IMG/VR virus record: IMGVR_UViG_3300009370_000020
Span: 1 to 64,000 of that record
DNA from: a virus
Reading direction: 5' to 3' (one strand)
Length of the DNA: 64,000 nucleotides
The translations under genes were made by a program, and so were the position numbers. Of the stretch, positions 8,900 through 18,560 are shown one piece after another. Under the pieces are notes generated by a model. The model made no database searches. It was not told where the DNA came from and saw nothing but the letters and a program-made list of their open reading frames with translations. Position 1 is the first letter of the stretch, and each line of letters opens with the position of its first letter.

Positions 8900-9399
8900 A
8901 AATATTAACATTAGATAACCTACCATATGAATTAGATACAGTACCTGAAGAAATAGATGATATACGATATAGTGTTTTGGATTATTCAACTCCTGAGGAT
9001 GTGGATTATATTTTTATGCCTTTGGTTTTTTTAGAATCGTTTAATGCACCTGCGGCGGCTATTCGAATTGGCCCACACCAACTTAATATTCCGTTAGATT
9101 GGAGTTTAATTATTAGTGAACCTGATGTAGGTGATGCAGAAATAATGCCTTTGATGACATTAAATGATCGAGATTTTAAAGCATTTTGTTTAAATCCGCT
9201 GTCAGATGTTATGCCAGAATTTTTACCAATTACTATTGAAAATGTTTTTTCTGAAACTAAATGGTTTTTTCCTAAATTAAAACCAGGACATATTTTAACA
9301 ATTCCGATAGAAAATAAACCAAAACCACGATGTGCATATTTTGTAAAAGAAATTAATAAAGTGCCTGATGTATTACGTATAGAGCAAATATGGATTTAA
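8896..9399 (+). CDS. conserved hypothetical phage protein
   Basis: A 167-residue acidic protein starting on an ATGA overlap with uvsW and ending next to the following gene. The LKPGHILTIPIENKPKPRC segment suggests a beta-rich C-terminal fold. I recognise no function. Likely part of the uvsW transcription unit. Confidence 0.7.
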   Translation: MKILTLDNLPYELDTVPEEIDDIRYSVLDYSTPEDVDYIFMPLVFLESFNAPAAAIRIGPHQLNIPLDWSLIISEPDVGDAEIMPLMTLNDRDFKAFCLNPLSDVMPEFLPITIENVFSETKWFFPKLKPGHILTIPIENKPKPRCAYFVKEINKVPDVLRIEQIWI

Positions 9400-9852
9400 A
9401 TGTCTAGTGTACCGCTAAAAGATGTTTGTTTGGCTATTGACAAACGGAATAAAAAATTTTATAATAATTTAGATCCAGAACAACAAAAGAAGTTTAGTAC
9501 GTGGCTTTATATGCGATATGCTTCTAGTGTTGATAGTCCTATATTTCGCGATCATTATTTACAAATGGTTAACGATCTTGTTAATGTTAATTTTAGTGAT
9601 TTAAAAAATCATGTAGAATTACAATGGTTGCTCATGTCATTATGTGGTATAGGTAAAAAACAATTTCATCCTTGGATTAAGCCGGGTAAACGTAAAGAAA
9701 AACCTAAGGTAAAAACATGGCTTGCAAAAGCATTTCCAGAATTAAAAGATAGTGAACTAGATACATTAATAGAATTAAATACAATTGATGAACTCAAAGA
9801 CTATGCTAACCAGCAAGGACTCACAGACAAAGAAATTAACCGAATCTTTTAA
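9400..9852 (+). CDS. conserved T4-like phage protein, possibly clamp-loader related
   Basis: A 150-residue basic protein with a helical N-terminus (LAIDKRNKKFYNNL), a WLLMSLCGIGKKQFHPWIK core and a small helical C-terminal domain. It belongs to a type I recall from marine T4-like phages within replication blocks. A link to the clamp-loader small subunit gp62 is only a weak recollection. Confidence 0.65.
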   Translation: MSSVPLKDVCLAIDKRNKKFYNNLDPEQQKKFSTWLYMRYASSVDSPIFRDHYLQMVNDLVNVNFSDLKNHVELQWLLMSLCGIGKKQFHPWIKPGKRKEKPKVKTWLAKAFPELKDSELDTLIELNTIDELKDYANQQGLTDKEINRIF

Positions 9853-10534
9853 ATGTAAGTATTGCCATAAATCATTTAAACGTGAACGAACTCTTGCCGT
9901 TCATATGTGTCAACAAAAACATAGATGGAATGCAAAAGACGAATTGCCTAGTAGAATGGCCTTTGAAGCATTTTGTGTATTTCATAAAACTTGTATGCCT
10001 GGTAATGTATATGGAAGTACACCACCATTAGAAAAATTTATTAATTCACCTGAATACAACGGATTTTATACATTTGGCAAATATCTTTCAGAACTCAAGT
10101 TGCCATTGGATCAGCAACAAGAATTTATGAAATTTGTTATGCAACAAGGTGTTAAAATAAAAGATTGGACAAAAAGTTTTGTATTAGAAGAATTTATTAA
10201 ATTGTATTCATTAAAAGAAGATCCTAAGAGGGCAGTCGAATCTGTCATATTATTAGCAGAGGAATGGGGCAATGAAAATAACGGACATTGGACAGAATTT
10301 TTTGACAAAGTATCCGCGAGTATGGCAACTCACTTTATTATCACCGGACGTATTAGTCCTTGGATTATTTATGGTACTGATGCTGGTCAGCGGATGGTGG
10401 ATAGATTAAATGAACGGGAATTAGAATTAGTAGTTAACCATATTAACGTTAATACATGGAAGCATAAATTAAAGAAATATCCTGCATCTTTAAATGAATT
10501 AGAAATTATAGATGAAACTTGTATCACAAGATAA
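9788..10534 (+). CDS. C2H2-type zinc-finger protein of T4-like phages
   Basis: A protein of about 245 residues with CKYCHKSFKRERTLAVHMC near the N-terminus followed by QQKHRW, which is a C2H2-like zinc ribbon. The rest is helical with no further motif. The start is uncertain: ATG at 9788 or 9803, both inside the preceding gene. Probably nucleic-acid binding. It overlaps the next gene by 23 nt. Confidence 0.7.
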   Translation: MNSKTMLTSKDSQTKKLTESFKCKYCHKSFKRERTLAVHMCQQKHRWNAKDELPSRMAFEAFCVFHKTCMPGNVYGSTPPLEKFINSPEYNGFYTFGKYLSELKLPLDQQQEFMKFVMQQGVKIKDWTKSFVLEEFIKLYSLKEDPKRAVESVILLAEEWGNENNGHWTEFFDKVSASMATHFIITGRISPWIIYGTDAGQRMVDRLNERELELVVNHINVNTWKHKLKKYPASLNELEIIDETCITR

Positions 10535-11174
10535 CGTATTATTATTTCCTATAAATGTATATAAATTTAATATAGAAAATTTTGATCAACAAAAATTTGC
10601 AAAATTTGCTATTAGAGTACAAGATTTATGTCCATCTGAACTACGAACCGGTACTGGTTGGCAAAGCCCCCAGGATATACATAATATAAACAAATATTTT
10701 AAAGAAAAAGAAGATATTGATTGTATAACAGAAATATTAGAAATGTTATCTGATGGTATTGATAAAATAGCAGAAGATTATGAATTTAACAAATTAAATC
10801 TTAATTTAGAGGCTAGAATATTATCTTTATGGTTTAATATAAATCATTCAGGAGCATTTAATAGAAGTCATAATCACGGACCAACAGGGTATTCGGGAGC
10901 GTTTTATATACAAAAAAATGAAAATCAAGGTGATATTATTTTTGACGATATTAGACGGGAATCAAAATTATGGATGGTACCGAACGCTTTTTTTAAAAAT
11001 GATAAATGGGTAAGAGAAAAAATATTTGGATCTAGAGAAATTAATACAAGAACAGGAGATGTATTGATGTTTCCTTCGTGGGCAGATCATTTGGTAGACG
11101 TAAATCAAACACCAAATCTTAGGATATCCGTTTCTTTTAATTTTAATTGGTGTGAAAAAAATGACAGATATTGA
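10512..11174 (+). CDS. putative Fe(II)/2-oxoglutarate-dependent oxygenase
   Basis: A 220-residue protein with the HxH...SGAFY arrangement (SHNHGPTGYSGAFYI) and the distal GDVLMFPSWADHLVDVNQ...RISVSFNF, giving the metal histidines and the 2OG-binding arginine of the jelly-roll dioxygenases (TIGR02466-like). It is one of about nine such proteins in the window and sits among replication genes. Substrate unknown. It starts inside the previous gene. Confidence 0.8.
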   Translation: MKLVSQDNVLLFPINVYKFNIENFDQQKFAKFAIRVQDLCPSELRTGTGWQSPQDIHNINKYFKEKEDIDCITEILEMLSDGIDKIAEDYEFNKLNLNLEARILSLWFNINHSGAFNRSHNHGPTGYSGAFYIQKNENQGDIIFDDIRRESKLWMVPNAFFKNDKWVREKIFGSREINTRTGDVLMFPSWADHLVDVNQTPNLRISVSFNFNWCEKNDRY

Positions 11175-11736
11175 TATTGACTTAAAAAATAGAGATGATG
11201 TGTTAACTAAATTAAAACACATACCAGCAAGTATTATAACAGATTCAGTAAAAAAGCATAATACAGGTGTATATTTTCATGATATGCCGTATGATCCTAG
11301 CACTAATTTAAGTACAATAAATTATAAAGAAGCAGAAGATTTAGGTTATTTTAAAATAGATTTGCTTAATGTAAACATATATGAATATGTAAGTAACGAA
11401 GCACATTTAAATAGATTATTAGAAAGAGAACCAGACTGGGATTTATTACTTCATAAAGAAATAGTCGAACAATTATTTCATATTCATGATCATTATGATA
11501 TTGTTGCTCAAATGCAACCTAAATCTATAGATCAACTTGCTATGGTGCTTGCGATTATACGACCAGCAAAGAGACAATTGTTGGGAGAATCGTGGCAAAC
11601 AATACAAGAGCAAGTATGGTCCAAACCAAAAGATAATTCATATTATTTTAAAAAATCCCATGCTGTGAGTTATGCTTATGCGATTATAGTTCAACTTAAT
11701 TCGCTTTGCGAATTAACTGAATCTGGCGTCGTTTAA
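11161..11736 (+). CDS. DnaE-like fragment (polymerase III alpha palm/fingers remnant)
   Basis: A 191-residue protein. In order it shows EDLGYFKIDLLNVNIYEYV, LLEREPDWDLL, MQPKSIDQLAMVLAIIRPAK, then FKKSHAVSYAYAI. These echo bacterial DnaE segments (ELGLVKFDFLG, a fingers region with LKP..FEDLIALVALYRPG, and FNKSHAAAYAL), with the intervening parts shortened. A second DnaE-like fragment covering an earlier part of the chain is at 55148. The catalytic aspartates of the polymerase are not evident, so this is probably not an active polymerase. ATG 11161 is preferred. Confidence 0.7.
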   Translation: MTDIDIDLKNRDDVLTKLKHIPASIITDSVKKHNTGVYFHDMPYDPSTNLSTINYKEAEDLGYFKIDLLNVNIYEYVSNEAHLNRLLEREPDWDLLLHKEIVEQLFHIHDHYDIVAQMQPKSIDQLAMVLAIIRPAKRQLLGESWQTIQEQVWSKPKDNSYYFKKSHAVSYAYAIIVQLNSLCELTESGVV

Positions 11737-12076
11737 CTCGTTTTTGTATTACATTTTGTAATGAAATGGTAGGCCCGTATAATATTTCAAAATCTTTAAT
11801 AGTAAATGTAGTTAAAATAGGTTTAAACGGTGCCCATCGTTGACCTAATATAATGTTAATGGGAATTGTTCTATTTGATTCCCACCACCATTCTTCGCCT
11901 AGGTCTAAGAATAATTTCTTTTCGTCTTTTTCTTTTAATTTATTATATACGTATACAGAGGCTATATTATTGCTAACATTTTGTACTATTCCAATGTACT
12001 CGTTCGTTCCATATCTACATAAACTGAGAAATGGGAACTTATCTAAAAACTCTTTAATTTCTGTTTCTAATTCCAT
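11696..12076 (-). CDS. conserved hypothetical marine T4-like phage protein
   Basis: One of very few minus-strand genes. From the ATG at 12076 it gives 126 residues starting MELETEIKEFLDKFPFLSL, with EEWWWESNRTIPINI in the middle and a basic KRVKRRQIQLIRK tail. I recall close versions in other marine T4-like phages. It is convergent with, and overlaps, the end of the DnaE-like gene by 41 nt. No ribosome site is obvious. The frame continues upstream to 12133, but the late promoter there argues for 12076. Confidence 0.75.
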   Translation of the reverse strand: MELETEIKEFLDKFPFLSLCRYGTNEYIGIVQNVSNNIASVYVYNKLKEKDEKKLFLDLGEEWWWESNRTIPINIILGQRWAPFKPILTTFTIKDFEILYGPTISLQNVIQKRVKRRQIQLIRKAN

Positions 12077-12088
12077 AATTAATTTGCG

Positions 12089-12095
12089 ATAAATA
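12089..12095 (+). promoter_or_regulatory. candidate late promoter element CGATAAATA
   Basis: ATAAATA 20 nt before the ATG of the structural-type gene at 12115, in the gap between divergently arranged genes. Confidence 0.6.
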
Positions 12096-12114
12096 TATTT
12101 AAGTGAGATAACGC

Positions 12115-12906
12115 ATGGCAGAAACGCTAACACTATTTAAGTATGATGCTGACATCCATTTTATGTTGGCCGACGATATTAACAAAACGGTGAATCCTCC
12201 TATGAATAATAAAATTATTAAAATCTATAAAGGCGTCGACAGCGTCTTAAATTTCTATGTCAAAGACAAAGATCGAAAACCTGTTAGTTTAGCATCTGGT
12301 ACACTTACAGCATATTTAGTAAATCACACAACGGGCAATTTACTATTTTCTAGACTAGTGGAAGAAATAGATAATACTACAGGTCAAGCAAAACTAACAA
12401 TTAGAAATAAAGATTTAATAGGTAACGAATCAGGGTTTTATGATTTATCATTAACATTTGAAAATGTTGATGGTGAAACATTAACATTATTTGCAGATAG
12501 AGCAAACAATGTCAAAGTAGCAGTTGAAGTTAAAGATGGTCCGATTCCGGCATTTTCAGAATCGGCAATAATAACATTTACAACTCCTGGAGGAACAGGA
12601 TCTAAAGAATACAGTTCAGCAATAGAAGTTGCATCTATTTCTCCTGATACTAAAGGTCTTCATACATTTGTTGCATACCTAACAAATTATATTGGTAATC
12701 TTCATGTTGAAGGATCAATTGAACAAACAGCCACAGGGTGGTTTCCTATTACAATAGGTTCTGGTACCGAACATAAACCATATGATGAGGCTACTACAAA
12801 ACTTGAACCTATTAACTTTACAGCAAATTTAAATTGGGTTCGATTTGCACACGATCCCGATTCAACTAATACAGGAACGGTTGACAAAATTCTTTATAGA
12901 AGTTAA
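12115..12906 (+). CDS. virion structural protein, probable tail or baseplate component
   Basis: A 263-residue beta-rich protein without enzymatic motifs. The N-terminal part (YKGVDSVLNFYVKDKDRKPV through the FYDLSLTF strand) resembles baseplate upper-protein-type N-terminal immunoglobulin-like modules. The C-terminal half is a separate beta domain. It has a late element 20 nt upstream and a GTGAGA site before ATG 12115. Structural assignment is inferred from fold pattern and promoter. Confidence 0.6.
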   Translation: MAETLTLFKYDADIHFMLADDINKTVNPPMNNKIIKIYKGVDSVLNFYVKDKDRKPVSLASGTLTAYLVNHTTGNLLFSRLVEEIDNTTGQAKLTIRNKDLIGNESGFYDLSLTFENVDGETLTLFADRANNVKVAVEVKDGPIPAFSESAIITFTTPGGTGSKEYSSAIEVASISPDTKGLHTFVAYLTNYIGNLHVEGSIEQTATGWFPITIGSGTEHKPYDEATTKLEPINFTANLNWVRFAHDPDSTNTGTVDKILYRS

Positions 12907-12915
12907 ACTATATGT

Positions 12916-13908
12916 ATGAGTATAGTTCTGGATGTAGTTAGATCAAACTTACCTATAGATACAAAACAAACCCCATCTGGTTGGTTAACAATAAATTGTC
13001 CATGTTGTATACATTTTGGACAAGCAAGACCTGATAGACGACACAGAGGAGGGGTCATGTTTACTCCTGACGGAGGCATCGTTTATCATTGTTTTAATTG
13101 TAATTACAAGACTGGTTGGAAACATCCAGATAGATTTTCTGATAAATTTAAAAAATTATTAAAATATTTAGGCATACCTAGATCTGATATACAACGTCTT
13201 ACATTGGAAACAATGCGAGAAGCAGATTTGGTTCAACCAGTAAAAGAAGAAACACCCGAATACAAAATAAATTGGCCAGAAACAAATTTACCTACTGGTT
13301 CTAAACCACTAGATCAATGGGAATTTAATCCATTGTTTAATAAAGCATTAGAATATATTAGCGAAAGAGGGTTAATAGACTTAGCAGATTGGCATTATAG
13401 TAATACAGTAATAGGCCAAATGCAAAATAGAATTATATTACCATATAAGTACAAAAGTAAAGTAGTCGGTTTTACTGCAAGATGGGTAGGCGAAAAACAA
13501 TATAAATATCCTAAGTACTATCAACAACAGCCTAAAGATTTTGTATTTAATTTAGATGCCCAAAAAAATAATAGAAAATATGTATTAGTTACAGAAGGAC
13601 CGTTTGATGCAATTGCAATTGATGGTGTAGCGATAGGTGGTAGTAATATAAATTATCAACAAGCACAAATAATAAATCAATTAGGTAAAGAAGTTATTTT
13701 TGTTCCAGACCAAGACAAAGCAGGTATAGATGTAGTAAGGCAAGCAGTATATTATAATTGGCCTGTGAGCTTTCCTCCATGGTATGAAGCAAAAGATTGT
13801 GCTGATGCAGTAAACAAATTTGGAAGACCATTTACTCTTAAAAGTATATTAGATTTTGTAGAGACAAATAAAACAAAAATAAAAGTAAAAAGTCAATTAT
13901 GGAAATAG
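12916..13908 (+). CDS. 61: DNA primase gp61
   Basis: A 330-residue T4-type primase. The zinc-binding domain at the N-terminus shows CPCC and HCFNC spaced by about 32 residues, and the TOPRIM domain shows VLVTEGPFDAIAI and FVPDQDKAG. It makes RNA primers on the lagging strand together with gp41. In T4 the two genes are neighbours; here two unrelated genes sit between them in the same tight operon. Confidence 0.92.
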   Translation: MSIVLDVVRSNLPIDTKQTPSGWLTINCPCCIHFGQARPDRRHRGGVMFTPDGGIVYHCFNCNYKTGWKHPDRFSDKFKKLLKYLGIPRSDIQRLTLETMREADLVQPVKEETPEYKINWPETNLPTGSKPLDQWEFNPLFNKALEYISERGLIDLADWHYSNTVIGQMQNRIILPYKYKSKVVGFTARWVGEKQYKYPKYYQQQPKDFVFNLDAQKNNRKYVLVTEGPFDAIAIDGVAIGGSNINYQQAQIINQLGKEVIFVPDQDKAGIDVVRQAVYYNWPVSFPPWYEAKDCADAVNKFGRPFTLKSILDFVETNKTKIKVKSQLWK

Positions 13909-14834
13909 GTATTTTTGGTTGTTCGCATTCATTTGGCACAGGCAAAACATTAGCAGATACCTTATATGAATTAAATGAAAACAAAACTGATAACCTTAAT
14001 AAAGGATATGGTGCTATATTAGCAGAATTATACCCTCAACATAATTTTACATTATTTCCAGTATTAGGAGGCGGTAATAAAGATATATTAGAAAATTTAA
14101 CATATGCAATAGAGAATAATCCTTGTGATATGTATATTGTACAAACTACACAATGGCATAGATTTACCTTTGGTGTATTACAATATGTAAAAAAATTATT
14201 TAATGTTAATAAAAATATACAAGTATATACATATGATACTAAAACATATCACGGGCAACGAACAGATATAGATAAAAAATATCTACCAAATTATTGTGCA
14301 TCTTTTCTTCCATGTCAACCAATTCATATTGATACACCTGGGACAGGACATAGTCAATTTATTTGGGGCAAAGATTGGTGTGCCGAAGGTGCTGATGAAA
14401 TGAAGGAAGTATATGGCCAAGCAATTACGACAATTATAATGGATCATTTTGCTTCTGTTTATTTTTTAGATGAAAATTATATGATGTTTAATATATTAAA
14501 TATGTTATCTCTACAACATAACATATGGTATTTTTATTGGAATCCTCCTTTTGGAACAATTAAAGATTTACAATATGTAGATCCTGAAACTAGGAAAGAT
14601 GTTTTATCATTAGAAATAGATATATTAAACGAAAAATGGAAAACAAAAACACGTGATAAAGAAATACAGTCGCAAGATATTGAAACATTTTTAAATAAAA
14701 AAATTGGTGCAAAAAAAGTAGTTACAGATTATGTAACTGATCGCGGTACACATTTAAATAATGAGGCACATAAAATGGTAGTAGAATATCTATTATCAAA
14801 TAAAGATTTTAAAAAGGAACTCGAATGGAAGTAG
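13899..14834 (+). CDS. SGNH-hydrolase-like protein 1
   Basis: A 311-residue protein with GCSHSFGTG at the N-terminus (block I-like serine), GGGNKDI (block III-like) and DRGTHLNNEAH near the C-terminus (block V DxxH-like). This is the order expected in SGNH/GDSL esterases or acyl/acetyl hydrolases. It overlaps gp61 by 10 nt and its neighbour by 10 nt, so it is translated with the primase-helicase operon. Substrate unknown; surface polysaccharide deacetylation is one possibility. Confidence 0.6.
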   Translation: MEIGIFGCSHSFGTGKTLADTLYELNENKTDNLNKGYGAILAELYPQHNFTLFPVLGGGNKDILENLTYAIENNPCDMYIVQTTQWHRFTFGVLQYVKKLFNVNKNIQVYTYDTKTYHGQRTDIDKKYLPNYCASFLPCQPIHIDTPGTGHSQFIWGKDWCAEGADEMKEVYGQAITTIIMDHFASVYFLDENYMMFNILNMLSLQHNIWYFYWNPPFGTIKDLQYVDPETRKDVLSLEIDILNEKWKTKTRDKEIQSQDIETFLNKKIGAKKVVTDYVTDRGTHLNNEAHKMVVEYLLSNKDFKKELEWK

Positions 14835-15904
14835 GAATATTTGGAGATTATCATTCTTTTTGTACAGGTTACGAAGCAATGAAATTAATGTGGGATGTAA
14901 CCATGCATTCAGAAAATACTAAAGTAGTAAATGATACTATTATAAAAGATGACGACGAAGACGATAAAGGTTGGGAAAGATTATTAGCAGAAAAATTTGA
15001 ATTAATAAATTTTGAAGTTACACCTTGTTCTAGTAATAAAGATATTTTAGATAAACTAGTTTTATCATTGCAAAGTAATAAACCAAAAGATTTATATATC
15101 GTCCAAACTACAACTTGGTATATGACACGATTTGGTATTGTTGATCATGAGACTTTTAAATATAAAACTAGACATAATATTACATATAATTTACCTGATG
15201 CTCGTAGTTTTCTTGGAAAACGATATCAGACAGCAACGGTCCCATGGTATCCTGATTATGTTTTTAATAAAATACCATTTACTCCCGGTGGACCAGAAGG
15301 AGATATATCAACACCTAGATGGATTCATCAAACAGATGCTGATTTTTCTATAGATCAATCTGGTTTATTTGAATCATGTTTTAGTAGTTGTATTGATCAT
15401 ATCGAAATTCCAGCATTAATAGAAGGACTAGACGATGCTCATAGAATGAGAGCAATTTATGGTGAGTTAGGCAAAGTACTTTTGCATGATCATTTAGGTT
15501 CACAAGCAAGGCAAGAAGAAGCATTTGCAGAAATGATTTTATTAAATCTATTAAGTCAACTATATAATGTTTGGTATTTTCATTGGTTTCCGCCATTAGG
15601 TAGAGTTGAAGATTTTAATTATATGGAAGATCCCCATCCAACAGGTAATCCTATTGCAGATTTTAGACGGCAAAATAGAAAAGATACTATAGGATTAAAT
15701 TATGCAAAATTAGAAACAAAAAATACTGATAAAAGAATTCATCCATTTAGTGCAATGGATTGGATGATAATGACATATAGAGATAAAATACATAATGAAT
15801 TGAATTGGCAAACAGAAGAAGTGCATCATTTAATTTTTAATGAATATATTTCTTCAAATGATACATTAATGGACATATTAAAAAAAGGAAAGGTAAATGG
15901 CTGA
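14825..15904 (+). CDS. SGNH-hydrolase-like protein 2, degenerate paralogue
   Basis: A 359-residue paralogue of the preceding gene: it shares VGIFG..HSF at the start, SSNKDIL, YIVQTTTWY and an IHNELNW-EVHHLIFNEYI tail. The block I serine context is altered (GDYHSFCTG) and the GGG before NKD is lost, so it may be inactive or have changed function. The overlaps with both neighbours are 8-10 nt. The pair looks like a duplication. Confidence 0.6.
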   Translation: MEVGIFGDYHSFCTGYEAMKLMWDVTMHSENTKVVNDTIIKDDDEDDKGWERLLAEKFELINFEVTPCSSNKDILDKLVLSLQSNKPKDLYIVQTTTWYMTRFGIVDHETFKYKTRHNITYNLPDARSFLGKRYQTATVPWYPDYVFNKIPFTPGGPEGDISTPRWIHQTDADFSIDQSGLFESCFSSCIDHIEIPALIEGLDDAHRMRAIYGELGKVLLHDHLGSQARQEEAFAEMILLNLLSQLYNVWYFHWFPPLGRVEDFNYMEDPHPTGNPIADFRRQNRKDTIGLNYAKLETKNTDKRIHPFSAMDWMIMTYRDKIHNELNWQTEEVHHLIFNEYISSNDTLMDILKKGKVNG

Positions 15905-17288
15905 AGAAGTAAAAGAATATACAGAAGATATGCAAAAACTTTATGTAGAGTTTTTATTATCAGATTCTGAATTGTATGCTAGATGCCAAGCAATTTTAGA
16001 TGCAGAATACTTTGATAGAAAATTTAGAAAAAGTGTAAAATTTATACAAGAACATGTGTCGGGGTATTCTGCATTACCTACACCAGAACAAATTAAAGCA
16101 GAAGCAGGAATAGAATTTACATTAGTTAAAGATGTCGACGAACGACATCAAGATTGGTTTTTAGATGATTTTGAACAATTTTGTAAACATAAAGCATTAG
16201 CAAATGCAATTCTTGGTTCAACGGATTTATTGGAAGAAAATCAATTTGGAGCAGTAGAAAAAATAATTAAAGATGCTGTCCAAGTTAGTTTAGCAAAAAA
16301 TTTAGGTACAGATTATTATGTTGATCCTGGCGATAGATTGCGTAATTTAAAAACATTAAATGGCGGAACAAGTACTGGTTGGGAATCAATGGATGCTAAA
16401 TTATTTGGCGGATTTAATAAGGGCGAACTTAATATATTTGCAGGAGGTAGTGGCGCAGGTAAAAGTATATTCTTACAAAATCTTGCAGTTAATTGGTCGT
16501 TAATGAAATTAAATGTTGTGTATGTTAGTTTGGAACTAAGTGAAAATTTGACTGCTATGCGAATGGATGCAATGAACACTGGTTATTCTACAAAGGAATT
16601 ATATAAAAATTTAGATGATGTAGATTTACGTGTTAAAATGCAAAAGAAAAAAGCAGGAGCAATTCAAATAGTACAATTAGTAAGTGGATGTACAGTGAAC
16701 GATATACGAGCATATTTAAAAGAATATACAGTACAAACTGGTATACGACCTGATGCTATAGTAATAGATTATTTAGATTTAATGATGCCTGCACAAAAGA
16801 AAGTACCTCCGAGTGATTTGTTTATTAAAGATAAGTTTGTTAGTGAGGAACTTAGAAATTTAGCAGTAGAATTAGATTTATTATTTGCAACCGCATCTCA
16901 ATTAAACAGAGGAGCAGTAGATGAAATAGAATTTGATCATTCGCATATTGCAGGTGGACTTAGTAAGATACAAACAGCAGATAATGTTATTGGTATATTC
17001 AGTTCTCGAGCAATGCGAGAGCGTGGACGAATACAAATACAATTTATGAAAACTAGATCTAGTAGTGGTGTAGGACAAAAAATAGATTTAGAATTTGATG
17101 GTAGTACATTACGAATATCAGATTTACCTGAAGGAGAAGAAGTAAGCCCAACAGAAGATATATATGCTACACTTAAAAAGAAATCAACTCTTTCAAAAGT
17201 TAAATCTGGATTAACAGAAAATCAGGTAGTCGAAGATACTGTAGATCATAGTGATAGACTAAGAAATATGTTAAAAGGCATGGAATGA
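15897..17288 (+). CDS. 41: replicative DNA helicase gp41
   Basis: A 463-residue DnaB-family helicase. Walker A is GGSGAGKS (residues 183-190), Walker B is IVIDYLDLM, and the ATASQLNRG segment with the arginine-finger region follows. It unwinds the fork and works with gp61. It starts inside the preceding SGNH-like gene and ends on a 4-nt overlap with the next. Confidence 0.95.
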   Translation: MAEEVKEYTEDMQKLYVEFLLSDSELYARCQAILDAEYFDRKFRKSVKFIQEHVSGYSALPTPEQIKAEAGIEFTLVKDVDERHQDWFLDDFEQFCKHKALANAILGSTDLLEENQFGAVEKIIKDAVQVSLAKNLGTDYYVDPGDRLRNLKTLNGGTSTGWESMDAKLFGGFNKGELNIFAGGSGAGKSIFLQNLAVNWSLMKLNVVYVSLELSENLTAMRMDAMNTGYSTKELYKNLDDVDLRVKMQKKKAGAIQIVQLVSGCTVNDIRAYLKEYTVQTGIRPDAIVIDYLDLMMPAQKKVPPSDLFIKDKFVSEELRNLAVELDLLFATASQLNRGAVDEIEFDHSHIAGGLSKIQTADNVIGIFSSRAMRERGRIQIQFMKTRSSSGVGQKIDLEFDGSTLRISDLPEGEEVSPTEDIYATLKKKSTLSKVKSGLTENQVVEDTVDHSDRLRNMLKGME

Positions 17289-18307
17289 AACAAGAAGAAC
17301 AATTAAAACATGCTAATTATTTTACAACAAATGTAGAATGTGATCAATTGAATACTGCAAATTCTGAAGCAAATCGAATATTACTTAAAATATTTGGTGG
17401 TATAGGTGATGTATTAATGTGTTTGCCTATATTACGTAAATTATCTGAATTGCACATAGTAGATATAGCACTACGAAATGCCGATAATTCAGATATTGGC
17501 GAATGGACAGAAGAAATAATACAACATAATCCTTATATTAATAATGTCTATACATGGAATTATTGGACAACACATTTAAAGGAGTTGCGAGTATACAAAA
17601 AGGTTGTTGTTTATAATCCTTTTCCGTATGATCAAGAAATGTTTTATGCAACACCAATGCATAGAATAGATTTAGCCGCCGAGTTAATGGGAGTCTCTGA
17701 TTGCAATTATCATGATATAAATATCCATTTAACAAATGATGAAAATGTATGGGCGTATAATAAATTAGAACTTATTAAAAATCCTGTAATTATTCAACCA
17801 ACAGTATTACGAGATCCTTGGCCAAATAACCAAGGTAAGCAAATTCCAATAGAAATTTATCCTAGACTTTTTAAAGATTTTCCTGAACTAACATTTATAG
17901 GTATCGGTACAACAAAAGGTAATAATGGTGATGGAATGGATTTAGGAGAATGGGATAATTATGTATCTTTTATGGACAAAACAACAATTAGACAGGCAAT
18001 TTCATTATTAAAATGGTCAAAATTTCATATTATTCCTGATAGTTTTTTAGGACATGCAAGTGCAGGATATAACAAAAAGGGTATAGTTATATTTGGTTGT
18101 ACTTCTCCACAAGTATTTGGATACAAAAATAACTATAATCTTTGGTATGCACCTCCATGTGCTCCATGTAGGATACAATCAGAACCATCAGAATGGCATA
18201 AAGAATGTTGTATTAAAGATGGAGTACCAGTAGAGTATGATAATTTAAAACGAAATATTAAGAAATTAATAGCTGAAGAGCTTTCAGGAGTGCTTGACCC
18301 TGAGTAG
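17285..18307 (+). CDS. GT9-like (heptosyltransferase-type) glycosyltransferase
   Basis: A 340-residue protein with the GGIGDVLMCLPILRKL N-terminus typical of ADP-heptose/GT9 transferases, a PDSFLGHASAGYNKKGIVIFGCTSP segment matching the nucleotide-sugar half, and a C-terminal Cys-rich loop (CAPCR...ECCIKDG). A paralogue lies at 56358. Target could be host surface glycan, a virion protein or another acceptor. It overlaps gp41 by 4 nt. Confidence 0.75.
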   Translation: MKQEEQLKHANYFTTNVECDQLNTANSEANRILLKIFGGIGDVLMCLPILRKLSELHIVDIALRNADNSDIGEWTEEIIQHNPYINNVYTWNYWTTHLKELRVYKKVVVYNPFPYDQEMFYATPMHRIDLAAELMGVSDCNYHDINIHLTNDENVWAYNKLELIKNPVIIQPTVLRDPWPNNQGKQIPIEIYPRLFKDFPELTFIGIGTTKGNNGDGMDLGEWDNYVSFMDKTTIRQAISLLKWSKFHIIPDSFLGHASAGYNKKGIVIFGCTSPQVFGYKNNYNLWYAPPCAPCRIQSEPSEWHKECCIKDGVPVEYDNLKRNIKKLIAEELSGVLDPE

Positions 18308-18539
18308 GATGTACATCTCTACCACTTGCCATTAAATTAATAGCGGCAGTAGCATTGTCTTTTAGTTGAGGACCCATTTGGGGATCAGGATGTAATGCTG
18401 ACGGATCTAAGCCTTGTATAGCACCAATTACACCAGACGGATCAGCAGGTTCTTCGGCTTGTGCCATTGCTTCTTGATCAGGTGGTGCTTGCCACCCTGC
18501 TTGGTATGGACTTAGTTCATTTAAATCGAGAGCTTTCAT
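18258..18539 (-). CDS. small Ala/Pro/Gln-rich late protein on the minus strand
   Basis: A 93-residue frame filling the only gap between 18307 and 18584. The sequence is rich in P, Q, A and D, with a helical C-terminus (QGQALLKALQLLIS). Its 3' end overlaps the convergent GT9-like gene by 50 nt. A CTAAATA late element lies just upstream on its own strand, formed by the palindrome at 18543-18560, placing the expected start of transcription almost at its ATG. Probably a small virion-related protein. Confidence 0.65.
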   Translation of the reverse strand: MKALDLNELSPYQAGWQAPPDQEAMAQAEEPADPSGVIGAIQGLDPSALHPDPQMGPQLKDNATAAINLMASGRDVHPTQGQALLKALQLLIS

Positions 18540-18542
18540 AAC

Positions 18543-18560
18543 AATATTTAGCTAAATATT
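18543..18560. promoter_or_regulatory. perfect palindrome forming divergent late promoters
   Basis: AATATTTAGCTAAATATT is an exact 18-bp palindrome that contains CTAAATA on both strands. One copy faces the minus-strand gene (ATG at 18539), the other faces the plus-strand gene at 18584. Confidence 0.6.
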
